In this document: positions 36,045-45,410 of the stretch, in pieces
How the letters are laid out: the number at the start of each line of letters is the position of its first letter
How positions within the stretch are numbered: position 1 is the stretch's first letter
NCBI GenBank assembly: GCA_965204695.1
Contig: OZ242007.1
Location: forward strand, 2,604,001 to 2,668,000
Reading direction: 5' to 3'
Source: JAHEKD01 sp965204695
Lineage (GTDB): Bacteria > Pseudomonadota > Gammaproteobacteria > Arenicellales > JAHEKD01
DNA: 64,000 nt
The notes under the pieces: generated by a model
Told to the model about the DNA's origin: nothing
The model's input: only the letters and a program-made list of their open reading frames with translations
Database searches by the model: none
Made by a program: the position numbers and the translations under genes

Positions 36045-36260
36045 ATTCTCGCTTTCCCTAGAACTATAAAATTGTTATGCCGGACTACGATCCGGTATCT
36101 AGAAATTTTAAAAAGACTGGATTCCGGATAAATGCTATGCATTTTCCAGAATGACACTTATTAAAAATTTAGTGATTGAAAATTTAAAACACTACTAATT
36201 TTTCAGTATAAGATTGTATTCCAATGAAAATTAATTAAATAAAACTTAGGACTAAATATC
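36045..36260. repeat. Intergenic gap with short palindromes
   Basis: No gene. Contains paired short repeats (TGCCGGACTACGATCCGG at 36078 and GGATTCCGG near 36120) of the dispersed intergenic type, then AT-rich sequence leading into the lipoprotein gene. Confidence 0.45.
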
Positions 36261-36295
36261 ATGAACTCTATTCTAAAAAAATAATTACTCTGACA

Positions 36296-36991
36296 GTGGT
36301 TTTGCTACTTGTAGGCTGTGGGGTAAGGTCAATTTCAAATTCAGGTTACGATTCTGGTGGTTACCGTAATTCAAACTCCAATCCCTTTTATCAAGGTGAA
36401 CTTTCGGAATTTGACGTATTAGGGATTGATGCAAATGCTGAAATTAGTGATGAAGACATTGAAAAAGCTTTCGAATCAGCAAAGCAGAATCTAAATATTA
36501 GGAAGGGTGACCCCCTGTTAGTCATCCAGTCCGGAGCAATCATCCCGGATCAAGAAATGGTGGATTATTTGGAAAAGTATTTTTCTGTTTCGGTTTTTAG
36601 CGGAGTGCCTGAAAACGGAAGGGACGATAATCTTAGTTATTCTAAATCTTTACGCTTGTCAGCAGCCAAAGCGGGCATAGAAAATATTATGATTTATTGG
36701 GGACTGTTAGAGTCTGGTAGCGAAAATTTGGCAACCAAAACCGTTTCATGGGTGCCTATTGTTGGTTGGACATTACCCGATGAGGCTCAGAAAATGCGTA
36801 TTCGCTTAAAAGTAGCCATAATGAATGCTCGAACCGGTCAATGGGAGATATTTGTACCCAAGTCATTTGATGATAAAAAAATTAGCTCAATTGTAAGCAG
36901 GGAGTCTTCAGATCAGGCGCAAGTGGTAAAATTAAAATCCTTGAGTTATGAGGCGGCTGTAGAAAATTTATTACTCAGGTACAGTCAGTAA
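36296..36991 (+). CDS. Probable lipoprotein with disrupted leader
   Basis: The 231-residue open frame begins at GTG with MVLLLVGCG, that is, in the middle of a lipoprotein signal peptide (lipobox LLVGC). The natural leader is visible upstream: ATG at 36261 gives MNSILKK and then a TAA. Adding one A to the 7-A run at 36275-36281 would join MNSILKKIITLTVVLLLVGC in frame. So the gene is probably 36261-36991 with a one-base deletion, or is read by slippage on the A run. The mature protein is soluble, with no domain I recognise. GTG initiation would give a leader too short for export. Confidence 0.6.
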   Translation: MVLLLVGCGVRSISNSGYDSGGYRNSNSNPFYQGELSEFDVLGIDANAEISDEDIEKAFESAKQNLNIRKGDPLLVIQSGAIIPDQEMVDYLEKYFSVSVFSGVPENGRDDNLSYSKSLRLSAAKAGIENIMIYWGLLESGSENLATKTVSWVPIVGWTLPDEAQKMRIRLKVAIMNARTGQWEIFVPKSFDDKKISSIVSRESSDQAQVVKLKSLSYEAAVENLLLRYSQ

Positions 36992-37015
36992 TTTGATAAT
37001 TTTCACAATTAATAT

Positions 37016-38051
37016 CTACTCAATCTCCGGCCAAGTATCACTAATCCGGTAACCCAAAGGAAACGGATCATCTTCATTTTTAAAATGCCGGTAACTGCCG
37101 GTGACCCAGGCGCGGCCTGAGATAATGGGTATGATTGCGGGTTTGTTGCCAACAGTTGTGATTTGTTTGATCTGGCAATGAAATTTGGTATCGATAATCG
37201 ATTTGCCGATAAATTTGTCACCGACGTTGAGTTTGCCTTGAGCATGTAACAGCGCCATTCGTGCGGAACAGCCGGTTCCGGTAGGGGAGCGATCCAATTT
37301 TCCAGGTTGGATTACAACAGTGTTCTTGCCAGTTAGTACGCCATCTTTATGTTCAAGTGTGTCGGTTATTTGGCAAAAGGAAATATGTTTCCAATCAGGA
37401 TTCTCAGGGTGAGTAAATCCTAATTGTTCATTGACCGCATTAGTAATCTTAATTCCAGTTTCGACCAATTCACGGCCTTCACCAGATACAAGTTGAAACC
37501 CAAGTTGCTCTTTATCGATAATGACAAAACTATCACCACCGTAAGCGGTATCAACAGTTAATGTGCCTATTCCTTCTACTTCGAGTTGAACGTTTTGTTG
37601 ATCGACGAATGAAGGAACATTCTCACTCAATGAACACGCGTTTAACTTTATCGTTTTCACAAATCGCTTTGACCTTGACTAAACCTGCAGGTGCTTCCAA
37701 AGTCAGATACGTCTCAGGCTTGGTTATAGGCAAGATACCTTGCTCTAATAAAACGGTCGCTACACACATTGAATTAGAGCCCGACATGGGCGGCGTGTCT
37801 GCCGGTTCCATAATAATAAAACCTGCATCAGCATCCGGGTGTTTGGGTGGAACTAATAAATTCACATGACGGAATACACCACCACGCGGCTCGTTCAATA
37901 CGAATTGCCGAAGTTGATTATCCTCAGCAATCCAGTTACGCATTTCCCACAATGTTTCACCAGGTGGTGGTTCTACGCCGGAAATAATGACGTCACCGAC
38001 TTCGCCCTCGGCGTGGGCGTTGATTATTTGGATGATTTTTTGATTTTTAAT
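37016..38051 (-). pseudogene. Proline racemase-family enzyme, broken
   Basis: Conceptual translation gives a nearly full-length proline racemase / hydroxyproline epimerase / trans-3-hydroxyproline dehydratase relative. Blocks are IINAHAEGEVGDVI, MEPADTPPMSGSNSMCV (catalytic-Cys region), VDTAYGGDSFVI and DRSPTGTGCSARMA (second catalytic region). Two lesions are visible. The expected start codon is ATT rather than ATG at 38051, behind a GAGAAG site. A 4-bp tandem duplication (CTCA twice at 37622-37629) breaks the frame; removing one copy restores KRVFIENVPSF. Intact pieces are 37623-37952 and 37016-37660. Both catalytic cysteines remain, so decay is recent. Confidence 0.85.
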
Positions 38052-38312
38052 AAGTGCTTCTCGTGAACAAAGGAAATGTTCCCCGGATACCGGATCAACT
38101 CCGGCACATGTTTATTCCCGGGTCTTTGTCAGATTATGCGATTAACTGGGAGATCCCGCAACAAGTGCGGGAAAGAGAATGCTGTTATACCAGCAATGAA
38201 TCAAGTTCAGCATAAACTCCGGCTGGTATCTCTATTTTTTTGTTATACGTGTGTTTAAGGAGATTCTGTATATCGCACTGCAATTCCAGAACGACGTGAT
38301 CATTCTAGTCAC
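38052..38312. repeat. Intergenic gap with hairpins
   Basis: No gene supported. Short GC-rich palindromes occur, for example TCCCGCAACAAGTGCGGGA near 38153, within dispersed intergenic repeats. It separates the racemase pseudogene from the end of the RRM gene. Confidence 0.4.
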
Positions 38313-38579
38313 TTAACGTCGTCGACCACGACCACCTTTTTTAGTGTTTTCAAACTTAACACTAAGCACATTGCCATTGAATGATTTTCCGTTGAGTTCA
38401 GCGATGGCTGCACGTGCTTCATGACCTTCCATTTCAATAAAACCAAAGCCTTTACATTTGCCGCTGAATAAATCCTTGACTAGATTCAGAGAACGTACAG
38501 TGCCGTGTTGTGAGAATAATTCTGTGAGGGATTCCTCGGTAGTGTCGGCAGGCAAACTGCCAACAAAAAGCTTCTTCAT
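38313..38579 (-). CDS. RRM RNA-binding protein
   Basis: An 89-residue single RRM with RNP2 LFVGSL and RNP1 KGFGFIEM, and a basic glycine/arginine tail (KKGGRGRRR). The start ATG at 38579 is preferred: GAGGG lies 8 bp upstream, whereas the longer frame from 38594 starts inside that site. Such proteins act as small RNA chaperones. Placement beside a cold-shock gene on the same strand suggests a cold or stress role. Confidence 0.88.
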   Translation of the reverse strand: MKKLFVGSLPADTTEESLTELFSQHGTVRSLNLVKDLFSGKCKGFGFIEMEGHEARAAIAELNGKSFNGNVLSVKFENTKKGGRGRRR

Positions 38580-38657
38580 AACGAAGTCCCTCAAAAGAGA
38601 TGAATGGCACCCTACGAACTATTATTCGCAGGGTGAAAAAATCGAACTGAAAAGTAT

Positions 38658-38858
38658 TTAGACTCTGACGTCTTTTGCTTGTGGACCTTTAGGGCCTTGT
38701 TCTACTTCGTAAGTTACTTCCTGACCTTCGGTTAGTGACTTAAAGCCAGAACCTGAAATTGCAGAAAAATGTACGAATACGTCTTTGCTGCCGTCAGAAG
38801 GAGTTATAAAACCGAATCCTTTGGATTCATCAAACCATTTAACGGTTCCTGTTGCCAT
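38658..38858 (-). CDS. csp: Cold-shock protein, CspA family
   Basis: A 66-residue cold-shock domain: MATGTVKWFDESKGFGFI (RNP1 KGFGFI) and DVFVHFSAI (RNP2). The start at 38858 is chosen because GAGGT lies 5 bp upstream; the longer frame from 38873 would overlap that site. Single-stranded nucleic-acid chaperone. About 100 bp of A/T-rich leader separates it from a -10-like TATACT at 38964-38959 on the minus strand. Confidence 0.93.
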   Translation of the reverse strand: MATGTVKWFDESKGFGFITPSDGSKDVFVHFSAISGSGFKSLTEGQEVTYEVEQGPKGPQAKDVRV

Positions 38859-39033
38859 GATGTACCTCATCAAAAAATTAAAAAATAAAAAAGTGTTACG
38901 AATCTAATGAGGTTAAAAACAGGGAAAGTCTTGCGAAGAAATGACTGTTAAAAAAACCAGTATAGAATGTAATAGGGGCATTTTAGCCGGTTTTCGAGTA
39001 GAAACACAGCTTAAATTAAAGTTTTATGTAACT

Positions 39034-41730
39034 TTAATGCGCCTGTGCCCAGCTCTCGCCGCTGCCAGATTCGACTAATAAAGGCACACTTAAATCAGCA
39101 ACACTGGTCATTATTTCGCTAATTACTTTGCTAACTTTGTTGATATCTTTTTCCGGCACTTCCAATACTAGTTCGTCGTGTACTTGCATGATCATTTTGG
39201 TGTTTTTGCTGACTTTAGGTAGTTCAGTATGAGCTTTGATCATGGCTTTTTTGATGATGTCTGCTGCTGTACCCTGCATCGGAGCATTAATGGCAGTACG
39301 TTCGGCATATTGACGACGATTGAAATTGCTGGAATTGATTTCAGGCAAATACAAGCGACGTCCAAATACAGTTTCGACAAATCCCGTGTCATGGGCTCTT
39401 TCTCGTGTGTCGTCCATATACTTTTTGACACCAGGATATCGGTCAAAATACAGATCAATGTATTCCTGGGCTTGCTGCCGGGAAATACCAAGTTGTTGTC
39501 CCAGACCAAAAGATGACATGCCATAAATCAGGCCAAAATTAATAGCTTTGGCATTGCGGCGCTGATCATCAGTAACCTTTGATAACTTTGTATCAAACAC
39601 TTCACTGGCTGTTGCCCGGTGCACATCCTCACCTTTGGCAAATGCATTAAGTAAACCTTTATCTTGCGATAAATGAGCCATAATTCGCAGTTCGATCTGC
39701 GAGTAGTCGGTTGCCAGCAATATATTACCGTCTTCTGGCTCGAATGCTTCACGGATACGGCGGCCTTCTGCGGTTCTGATAGGAATGTTTTGTAAATTTG
39801 GATCAGCCGAAGAGAGTCTGCCCGTTGCAGCAACGGCTTGATGGTAAGAAGTATGTATTCGGCCAGTAGTTGGATTAACCAGATCAGGAAGTTTATCAGT
39901 ATAGGTCGACTTAAGTTTGCTTAAACTGCGGTGCTGCAAAATCAATGCCGGCAATTCATAGTCAACGGCCAATTCCTGCAGTACATCCTCTGCAGTTGAA
40001 GGTTGGCCCTTCGGGGTTTTCTTCAAGATTGGCAGATTTTGTTCTTCGAATAAGATTTCCTGGATTTGTTTGGGCGAAGATAAATTAAAAGGTTTCCCAG
40101 CGACATCGTGGGCTTTCGCTTCGAGTTGTTGCGTTTGCTTAGCAATTTCAGCACTCTGGGTTTTGAGTTTTTGAGCGTTTATTTTGACACCGTTGCGCTC
40201 GACAGATTCGAGCACGCTTATCAAAGGCATTTCTATGCTTTCAAACACTGACTTGAGGCTTTTGATTTTTTTCAGGCCAGGCCACAAAGCCTCATGTAGT
40301 TGAAAAGTAATTGCTGCATCTTCACCGGCATAAGGCGCAGCAGTTTCGATTTCGATCTCATCAAAGCGTTTTTGATCTTTGCCTTTGCCGGCAATGTCTT
40401 CGTAATGAATGGTTTTATGGCCTAAATGTTTAAGTGCTAACGTATCCATATCATGTTTAGAAGCGGTACTGTCTAACACATAAGATTCCAGCATAGTATC
40501 GAATTGCGCATTCGCAATATTGACATCGTAGTTGCGAAATACGGAAAGATCATATTTGAGGTTTTGTAAGATTTTGGCTGGCTTTTTGTTTTCTAATAAA
40601 GGTTTCAGTTCATTGAGAACTTCATTCAAATCAAGTTGTTCTTGAACACCTTCATAAGCGTGACCGACTGGCACATAAGCCGCTTTTTCTCCGTCGGAAA
40701 AAGAAATGCCGACTAATTCCGCTTCAAGCGAATTCAACGAAGTGGTTTCAGTATCCAGTGCAAAGGCATCACAACTTTTCAGGTGCTTGATCCAATCTTT
40801 GAGTTGTTTCTGGGTGACAATAATCTCGGTTTTATCGCGATCAAATTTAGGTTTCTCCTCAGTAATACCACCGAGTTCAGACAACCAGGTTTTAAACTGT
40901 AGCTCGGCATACATGGTTTTGAGTTTTTCTTCGTCAGGCTCATTCAGCGTCAATTCTTCAACAGACTGATCAAGTTCGACATCGGTTTTTATGGTGGCTA
41001 ATTGATGACTAAGCGGTATTTGCCCTAAGGAATCACGCAAATTTTCACCGACTTTGCCGGTAATCTCATCGGCATGTTTGAGCAAATTGTCCAGGGTTTC
41101 GTATTGATCCAGCCATTTGGCAGCAGTTTTAGGACCAACTTTAGGCACACCGGGGATGTTATCGCTAGTGTCACCGATTAAAGCTAAATAATCGATAATT
41201 TGATTTGGGAAAACTCCCATTTTCTCTTTAACACCGTCGATGTCATAGGTGACTCCTTTCATGGTATCACTGACTAAAATGTTCTTAGTCACTAACTGTG
41301 ATAAATCTTTATCGCCACTACAAATGAGTACCGGTAGGTTTTTTTCTTCCGCTTCTCTGGCAAAGGTGCCGATTACATCATCAGCTTCCACACCTTTAAT
41401 TGACAGTAGTGGTAGCCCCAGAGCTTCGACGATCTCATTGACCCAATTTACTTGCTGACGCAGATCATCTGGCATGGCTGAACGATTGGCTTTGTATTCT
41501 TTATATAGATCGTCTCTGAATGTTTTGCCCGGAGCATCAAACACTACCGCCATGGAATCAGGTTCATGTTCCTTAAGCAGGTTTTTCAGCATATTAACAA
41601 TGCCATACACAGCACCGGTCGGTTGGCGTTTGGAATTCATCAAATTCGGCATGGCATGAAAGGCACGATACAAAAACGACGAACCGTCGACCAGGATAAT
41701 GGGTTTATTTGGGTTGGTTCTCTTGTTCAT
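39034..41730 (-). CDS. polA: DNA polymerase I
   Basis: An 898-residue repair polymerase. It has an N-terminal 5'-3' flap exonuclease (about 1-290), a 3'-5' proofreading domain with its metal motif DTETTS at 326-331 still intact, and a C-terminal family A polymerase with DYSQIELRIMAH and QVHDELVLEVP. Removes RNA primers and fills gaps. It follows DUF488 and a CBU_0592 protein upstream on the same strand, 16 bp from the DUF488 stop. Confidence 0.96.
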   Translation of the reverse strand: MNKRTNPNKPIILVDGSSFLYRAFHAMPNLMNSKRQPTGAVYGIVNMLKNLLKEHEPDSMAVVFDAPGKTFRDDLYKEYKANRSAMPDDLRQQVNWVNEIVEALGLPLLSIKGVEADDVIGTFAREAEEKNLPVLICSGDKDLSQLVTKNILVSDTMKGVTYDIDGVKEKMGVFPNQIIDYLALIGDTSDNIPGVPKVGPKTAAKWLDQYETLDNLLKHADEITGKVGENLRDSLGQIPLSHQLATIKTDVELDQSVEELTLNEPDEEKLKTMYAELQFKTWLSELGGITEEKPKFDRDKTEIIVTQKQLKDWIKHLKSCDAFALDTETTSLNSLEAELVGISFSDGEKAAYVPVGHAYEGVQEQLDLNEVLNELKPLLENKKPAKILQNLKYDLSVFRNYDVNIANAQFDTMLESYVLDSTASKHDMDTLALKHLGHKTIHYEDIAGKGKDQKRFDEIEIETAAPYAGEDAAITFQLHEALWPGLKKIKSLKSVFESIEMPLISVLESVERNGVKINAQKLKTQSAEIAKQTQQLEAKAHDVAGKPFNLSSPKQIQEILFEEQNLPILKKTPKGQPSTAEDVLQELAVDYELPALILQHRSLSKLKSTYTDKLPDLVNPTTGRIHTSYHQAVAATGRLSSADPNLQNIPIRTAEGRRIREAFEPEDGNILLATDYSQIELRIMAHLSQDKGLLNAFAKGEDVHRATASEVFDTKLSKVTDDQRRNAKAINFGLIYGMSSFGLGQQLGISRQQAQEYIDLYFDRYPGVKKYMDDTRERAHDTGFVETVFGRRLYLPEINSSNFNRRQYAERTAINAPMQGTAADIIKKAMIKAHTELPKVSKNTKMIMQVHDELVLEVPEKDINKVSKVISEIMTSVADLSVPLLVESGSGESWAQAH

Positions 41731-41746
41731 TTAAAGCTGAGCGAAG

Positions 41747-42103
41747 TTATTTCTTTAATGCATAGGATACCAAATACTCCTTAAACGCATAGGCATTATT
41801 GAGCTTTGTTTCTTTGGAGCTAAAAACAAAAGTAGTGGTTTTGTCTATATAAGTCAGAAGCTCATCTACATTCGCTTGATTATTATCCAGCTCTGCGAAG
41901 TAACGCTGTTTGAATTCCTTCCATTTGTCGGGATCGTGTTGATACCATTTTCGAAGCTCGTTCGATGGTGCAATATTTTTTGCCCAATAACCGATTTTGG
42001 CGTTGTCTTTGGATACTCCTCGCGGCCACAGGCGGTCTACTAGAATGCGCATGCCATCGTCTTTGGCAGCACTTTCGTAGACACGCTTGATTTTAATAAT
42101 CAT
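41747..42103 (-). CDS. DUF488 family protein
   Basis: A 118-residue protein with family landmarks RILVDRLWPRGVSK, WAKNIAPSNELRKWYQHDP and FVFSSKETKLNNAYAFKEYL. The start ATG at 42103 is chosen because it overlaps the upstream stop as ATGA; an in-frame start at 42163 would sit deep inside the neighbour. Function unknown. It lies directly before polA, with likely coupling to the small membrane protein. Confidence 0.82.
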   Translation of the reverse strand: MIIKIKRVYESAAKDDGMRILVDRLWPRGVSKDNAKIGYWAKNIAPSNELRKWYQHDPDKWKEFKQRYFAELDNNQANVDELLTYIDKTTTFVFSSKETKLNNAYAFKEYLVSYALKK

Positions 42104-42357
42104 AGTTTCGATTTTCTCAATTTGAGATAACGAAAAATTCCTATCAAGCTGATAATGACCCAAAAGCCTTCGATTAATGCGGCGGAAAAGTTGAACTCAA
42201 AATACAGTGAAAACAGTATTAAGCTAGCGCCTATCAGGTTTAGCATCGAATATGAAAGCTGATTGTTATTCATTCGGCCTATCTGCAGCAGGAAATAACA
42301 TAACAGGATCAGTGATACACCTATGGTTCCGATGATATCGTGAAATTCAATAGACAT
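42100..42357 (-). CDS. CBU_0592 family small membrane protein
   Basis: An 85-residue protein with three hydrophobic helices (IIGTIGVSLILLCYFLLQIG, LNLIGASLILFSLYF, FWVIISLIGIFRYL) and a basic tail. It matches the compact CBU_0592-like membrane family by layout (G..G....L.YFLLQ.G). Transport is often suggested but not shown. Overlaps DUF488 by 4 bp. Confidence 0.75.
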   Translation of the reverse strand: MSIEFHDIIGTIGVSLILLCYFLLQIGRMNNNQLSYSMLNLIGASLILFSLYFEFNFSAALIEGFWVIISLIGIFRYLKLRKSKL

Positions 42358-42404
42358 GACTTAAGTATAAGACAAGTCTATCTGCTTTAACTTCATTACC
42401 TTGA

Positions 42405-42938
42405 TTATTGTTCAATTACAAACTCTGACTTAACTTTAGGTGGATTATTTAAAGTTTGTTGTACCACATAGCAACGTTGCGCCGCATATTCTAACTTTTT
42501 TAACAATTTTTCAGATGTGCCGGGTTTGGCTTTCAAATTGGCACTACAGTTCATTGATTGAAAACCAACTGGAACACTTGTGTCTACTGCTAGAGTACCG
42601 CGCACATCTACGTTTCCAGTCACCTTGACTTCGAGATGTTTCAGTTCCACTCCCAATAAATTTGCAACCATACGGATAGAGGAGTCCTGACAGGCTGCCA
42701 AGGCTGCACAAAGGATGTCACCCGGAGTGGGCGCATCATGCAGTCCACCAACTGCATAATGTACCCCAACTGGGATTTCCACATCTGAGTCAGCCATGGG
42801 TTTGACCTTAAAGTGGAATGGATCTTTGGCATCAATGCCATAAGTGTTTGCTTGATCCACTACCATTGCGGATTCAGGTGAAGTCACATATTTGCGACGC
42901 AACGGCTTTTGAATAGTATTTAAATCTACCGTTTCCAT
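42405..42938 (-). CDS. OsmC family protein
   Basis: A 177-residue OsmC/Ohr-type protein. The conserved cysteines are in ALAACQDSSIRMVANLLG and AAQRCYVVQQ, with PTPGDILCAALAA before the first. Likely a thiol-dependent peroxide reductase. It lies 14 bp after a methyltransferase gene on the same strand, so it is probably the second gene of a two-gene operon. A second OsmC domain in the window is fused to a hydrolase at 23419. Confidence 0.85.
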   Translation of the reverse strand: METVDLNTIQKPLRRKYVTSPESAMVVDQANTYGIDAKDPFHFKVKPMADSDVEIPVGVHYAVGGLHDAPTPGDILCAALAACQDSSIRMVANLLGVELKHLEVKVTGNVDVRGTLAVDTSVPVGFQSMNCSANLKAKPGTSEKLLKKLEYAAQRCYVVQQTLNNPPKVKSEFVIEQ

Positions 42939-42952
42939 GATCTGCTACCTGA

Positions 42953-43771
42953 CTACTTAGTAATAATAATTTCCAGATATTCGGAAGGGACAACGATAGT
43001 GCCATCGTCAGCTCTGTTAAATCGACCGATTAGAGCGGTTACATCATCAGCAAGTTGTTTGCCTTTGTCATCATCAAGTGCTTCGAAGGCTTTCAATAAT
43101 GGTCCATAATAAGTGCCGAATAAATCCAACCAATGCTGGGGTGATTGGTAACGGAAATTGAATTCTTTGGCGGTTGCATTGGTCGATAAACAATCACCAA
43201 AATGTTGTTGCAAAAAGTCCTGCGTTCCCCAGGCAGCAGGCGAATTCACTCCTGGAGGTGGTGGCAGGTATTGTCCAAGCGTTTTGAATAATTGACCAAT
43301 AAATCCTTCAGGCGTCCAATTTGCCATCCCAATTTTGCCGCCAGGTTTGCAGACACGGATTAACTCAGATGCAGTTTGCCCTTGGTTGGGTGTAAACATG
43401 ACGCCAAAAGTTGAAACGACATTATCAAAATGATTATCGTCAAAGGGTAAATTTTCAGCATCTGCTTGTTGATATTCAACGGGTAAGCCTTCTGCTTTGG
43501 CTCTGAGGCTGGATTGATCCAGTAATGATTGCACGTAGTCGGTTGAAGTCACGTTACAAAAACGCCTGGCGGCTGCCAGAGTTACGTTGCCGTTTCCTGC
43601 CGCAACGTCTAATACGGTTTGTCCGGCTCTTAAATCCATAGCTTCACAAAGCTGTTCACCGGTTATTTGTAAAGTTACTCCAATGCGGCTGTAATCTCCT
43701 GAGCCCCAGGCTACTTGCTGCTTTGATTTTACTGCGTTTAAATCTACAGAAGGTTGGTTTGTATCATTCAT
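42953..43771 (-). CDS. SAM-dependent methyltransferase, class I
   Basis: A 272-residue methyltransferase. SAM motif I is VLDVAAGNGNVTLAAAR. Post-motif blocks are QQADAENLPFDDNHFDNVVS and VCKPGGKIGMANWTPEGF, as in UbiE/phospholipid or small-molecule methyltransferases. Its substrate is unknown. It is first in the run with the OsmC gene, and a CadC-type regulator lies just upstream on the same strand, about 100 bp away. Confidence 0.85.
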   Translation of the reverse strand: MNDTNQPSVDLNAVKSKQQVAWGSGDYSRIGVTLQITGEQLCEAMDLRAGQTVLDVAAGNGNVTLAAARRFCNVTSTDYVQSLLDQSSLRAKAEGLPVEYQQADAENLPFDDNHFDNVVSTFGVMFTPNQGQTASELIRVCKPGGKIGMANWTPEGFIGQLFKTLGQYLPPPPGVNSPAAWGTQDFLQQHFGDCLSTNATAKEFNFRYQSPQHWLDLFGTYYGPLLKAFEALDDDKGKQLADDVTALIGRFNRADDGTIVVPSEYLEIIITK

Positions 43772-43875
43772 CTTTGTCTCCTTATGGTTTGATAATGTTA
43801 ACTGTTACTGTGATAACCATAATAGACCTCTCTCAGTAAGTTGTCTTGGGAAAAACTTGGGGATTTTGTGGGGAC

Positions 43876-45360
43876 TTAAATTGAGATTAAAGCTGATAGC
43901 TTAGGGCCAATTGCGGCTTTTATTTCGTTGTCTGATAAGTCAGGCTTGATTCGATAAGCTTCTTTCAGGATTGATACCGATTTCTTAGGGTTTTTTGCTA
44001 AAGCAGATATTGCAGCTAGCACCAATCGCGGCAAATAAGTTTTATCGTCGCGCATACAAGCTTGTTCCGCCTGTTCGGTTGCCTGGGGCAATTTTTTTGC
44101 TCGCAACAAGGCCAGCGCTAATGCGCTTTGCCAGATTGAAAGACGCCCATCCAAAGGGCTGATATTTATGCCGTGTTGTAAATGATCGATGGCCAGATCA
44201 ATATTATTATCGAGTAAATAAGCAGAACCTAATGCGGCCCAGGCTTGCGCATTAGCAGGATTTATTTCAATCGCATTTTTTAATAGCGGAATGGCGCGCT
44301 CTAACGAACCAATGTCTGCCAGGGCACAACCGCAAAATCCTAATACAGTTGAATCCATATTATCCAGAGTCAGTGCTCGTCCAATGATATTAGTTATTTC
44401 TTTGCTAGTTGTAGCTTCATCCAGTAACAGGCCAACTCGATGTCCAAGGGCTAATACCAATGAGAGATAAGCCGGTGCTAAGGCAAAATCAGGATCTAAG
44501 GTATGACTTTGCTCCAGTAGATCTGCAGCTTCGGTGAATGTATCTTGATGCCAGCCTTTTAAAGCTAAGAGGGTGCTGGCCCGCAAATATAATTCACGGG
44601 AATTTACTTGGGTTTCTGATTCGCTTGCCAGTTTATAAATTGCGCGATTAATTTGGGGCTCGAGCTTTTTTAGAATTTCTATCACAGCTGTTTGTTGCGA
44701 AGTTTCGAGACCAAAAGAAAGTTGATCAGACCAACTAATAAATCCTGATTTAGCATCGATCAAACTGATATTGATAGATAAATCAGGATTCATAAGTTGT
44801 GCATTACCGCTGATAATGAAATCAATACCCAACTTCTCATGGATTTGTCTGGGAGAATCTTGTTGGTCATTAATCAGAGTCATATCGGAACTAATTTTTA
44901 ATAACGGGACTCTGGTTAATATTGATTCAATGCCTGCAATCATCTGTTGGACAAAATTCTCAGTCTGCTCGTCTGCGTTGAAGACTTTGAATGGTAATAC
45001 GATTAATGAGGGATCAAGTTTTTTGGTTGATTGTCTAGGGTCTATTTGATTAATGGCCTCAATTGCAGCTTTAAAGCGAAAACCACGACCATGTACGGTC
45101 TGGATATAACGTTGTGTTTTACCATCGTCTCCCAGCACTTGGCGTGCTGATTTGATGGCTCCTGATACGGTTGAATCCGAAACCACGCGCCCATCCCATA
45201 CCTGTTCAATTAACTCGTCTCTGGAGAATAACTGCTCTGAGTGGCGGGCAAGAAAAACAATTAGATCTAAAATTAACGGTTCAACAGGAATAATCTCATT
45301 ATTGCGGCGCAATTCAAAACGCTCACAATCAATCACAATGTTCGCAAACTTAAGAATCAT
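43876..45360 (-). CDS. CadC-type winged-helix regulator with TPR repeats
   Basis: A 494-residue protein. The N-terminal OmpR/CadC winged helix is residues 1-110 (SDSTVSGAIKSARQVLGDDG, then YIQTVHGRGFRF). The middle segment resembles adenylate-cyclase-associated TolB-like regions of such regulators. A C-terminal stack of TPR units (for example EINPANAQAWAALGSAYLL) follows. No membrane helix is visible, unlike CadC itself. It likely senses a signal through the TPR part and controls nearby genes such as the methyltransferase/OsmC pair. Confidence 0.8.
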   Translation of the reverse strand: MILKFANIVIDCERFELRRNNEIIPVEPLILDLIVFLARHSEQLFSRDELIEQVWDGRVVSDSTVSGAIKSARQVLGDDGKTQRYIQTVHGRGFRFKAAIEAINQIDPRQSTKKLDPSLIVLPFKVFNADEQTENFVQQMIAGIESILTRVPLLKISSDMTLINDQQDSPRQIHEKLGIDFIISGNAQLMNPDLSINISLIDAKSGFISWSDQLSFGLETSQQTAVIEILKKLEPQINRAIYKLASESETQVNSRELYLRASTLLALKGWHQDTFTEAADLLEQSHTLDPDFALAPAYLSLVLALGHRVGLLLDEATTSKEITNIIGRALTLDNMDSTVLGFCGCALADIGSLERAIPLLKNAIEINPANAQAWAALGSAYLLDNNIDLAIDHLQHGINISPLDGRLSIWQSALALALLRAKKLPQATEQAEQACMRDDKTYLPRLVLAAISALAKNPKKSVSILKEAYRIKPDLSDNEIKAAIGPKLSALISI

Positions 45361-45410
45361 TCTCCATTGGTGTAACCCTTGATCGAATCACCTTAGCACT
45401 TATAGAGTAA

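Noticed and set aside
45345..45365. Fur-box-like AGAATCATTCTCC over the start of the CadC-type gene
   Set aside because: The match overlaps the first codons of the gene (MIL) and may be chance; only half of the box is good.
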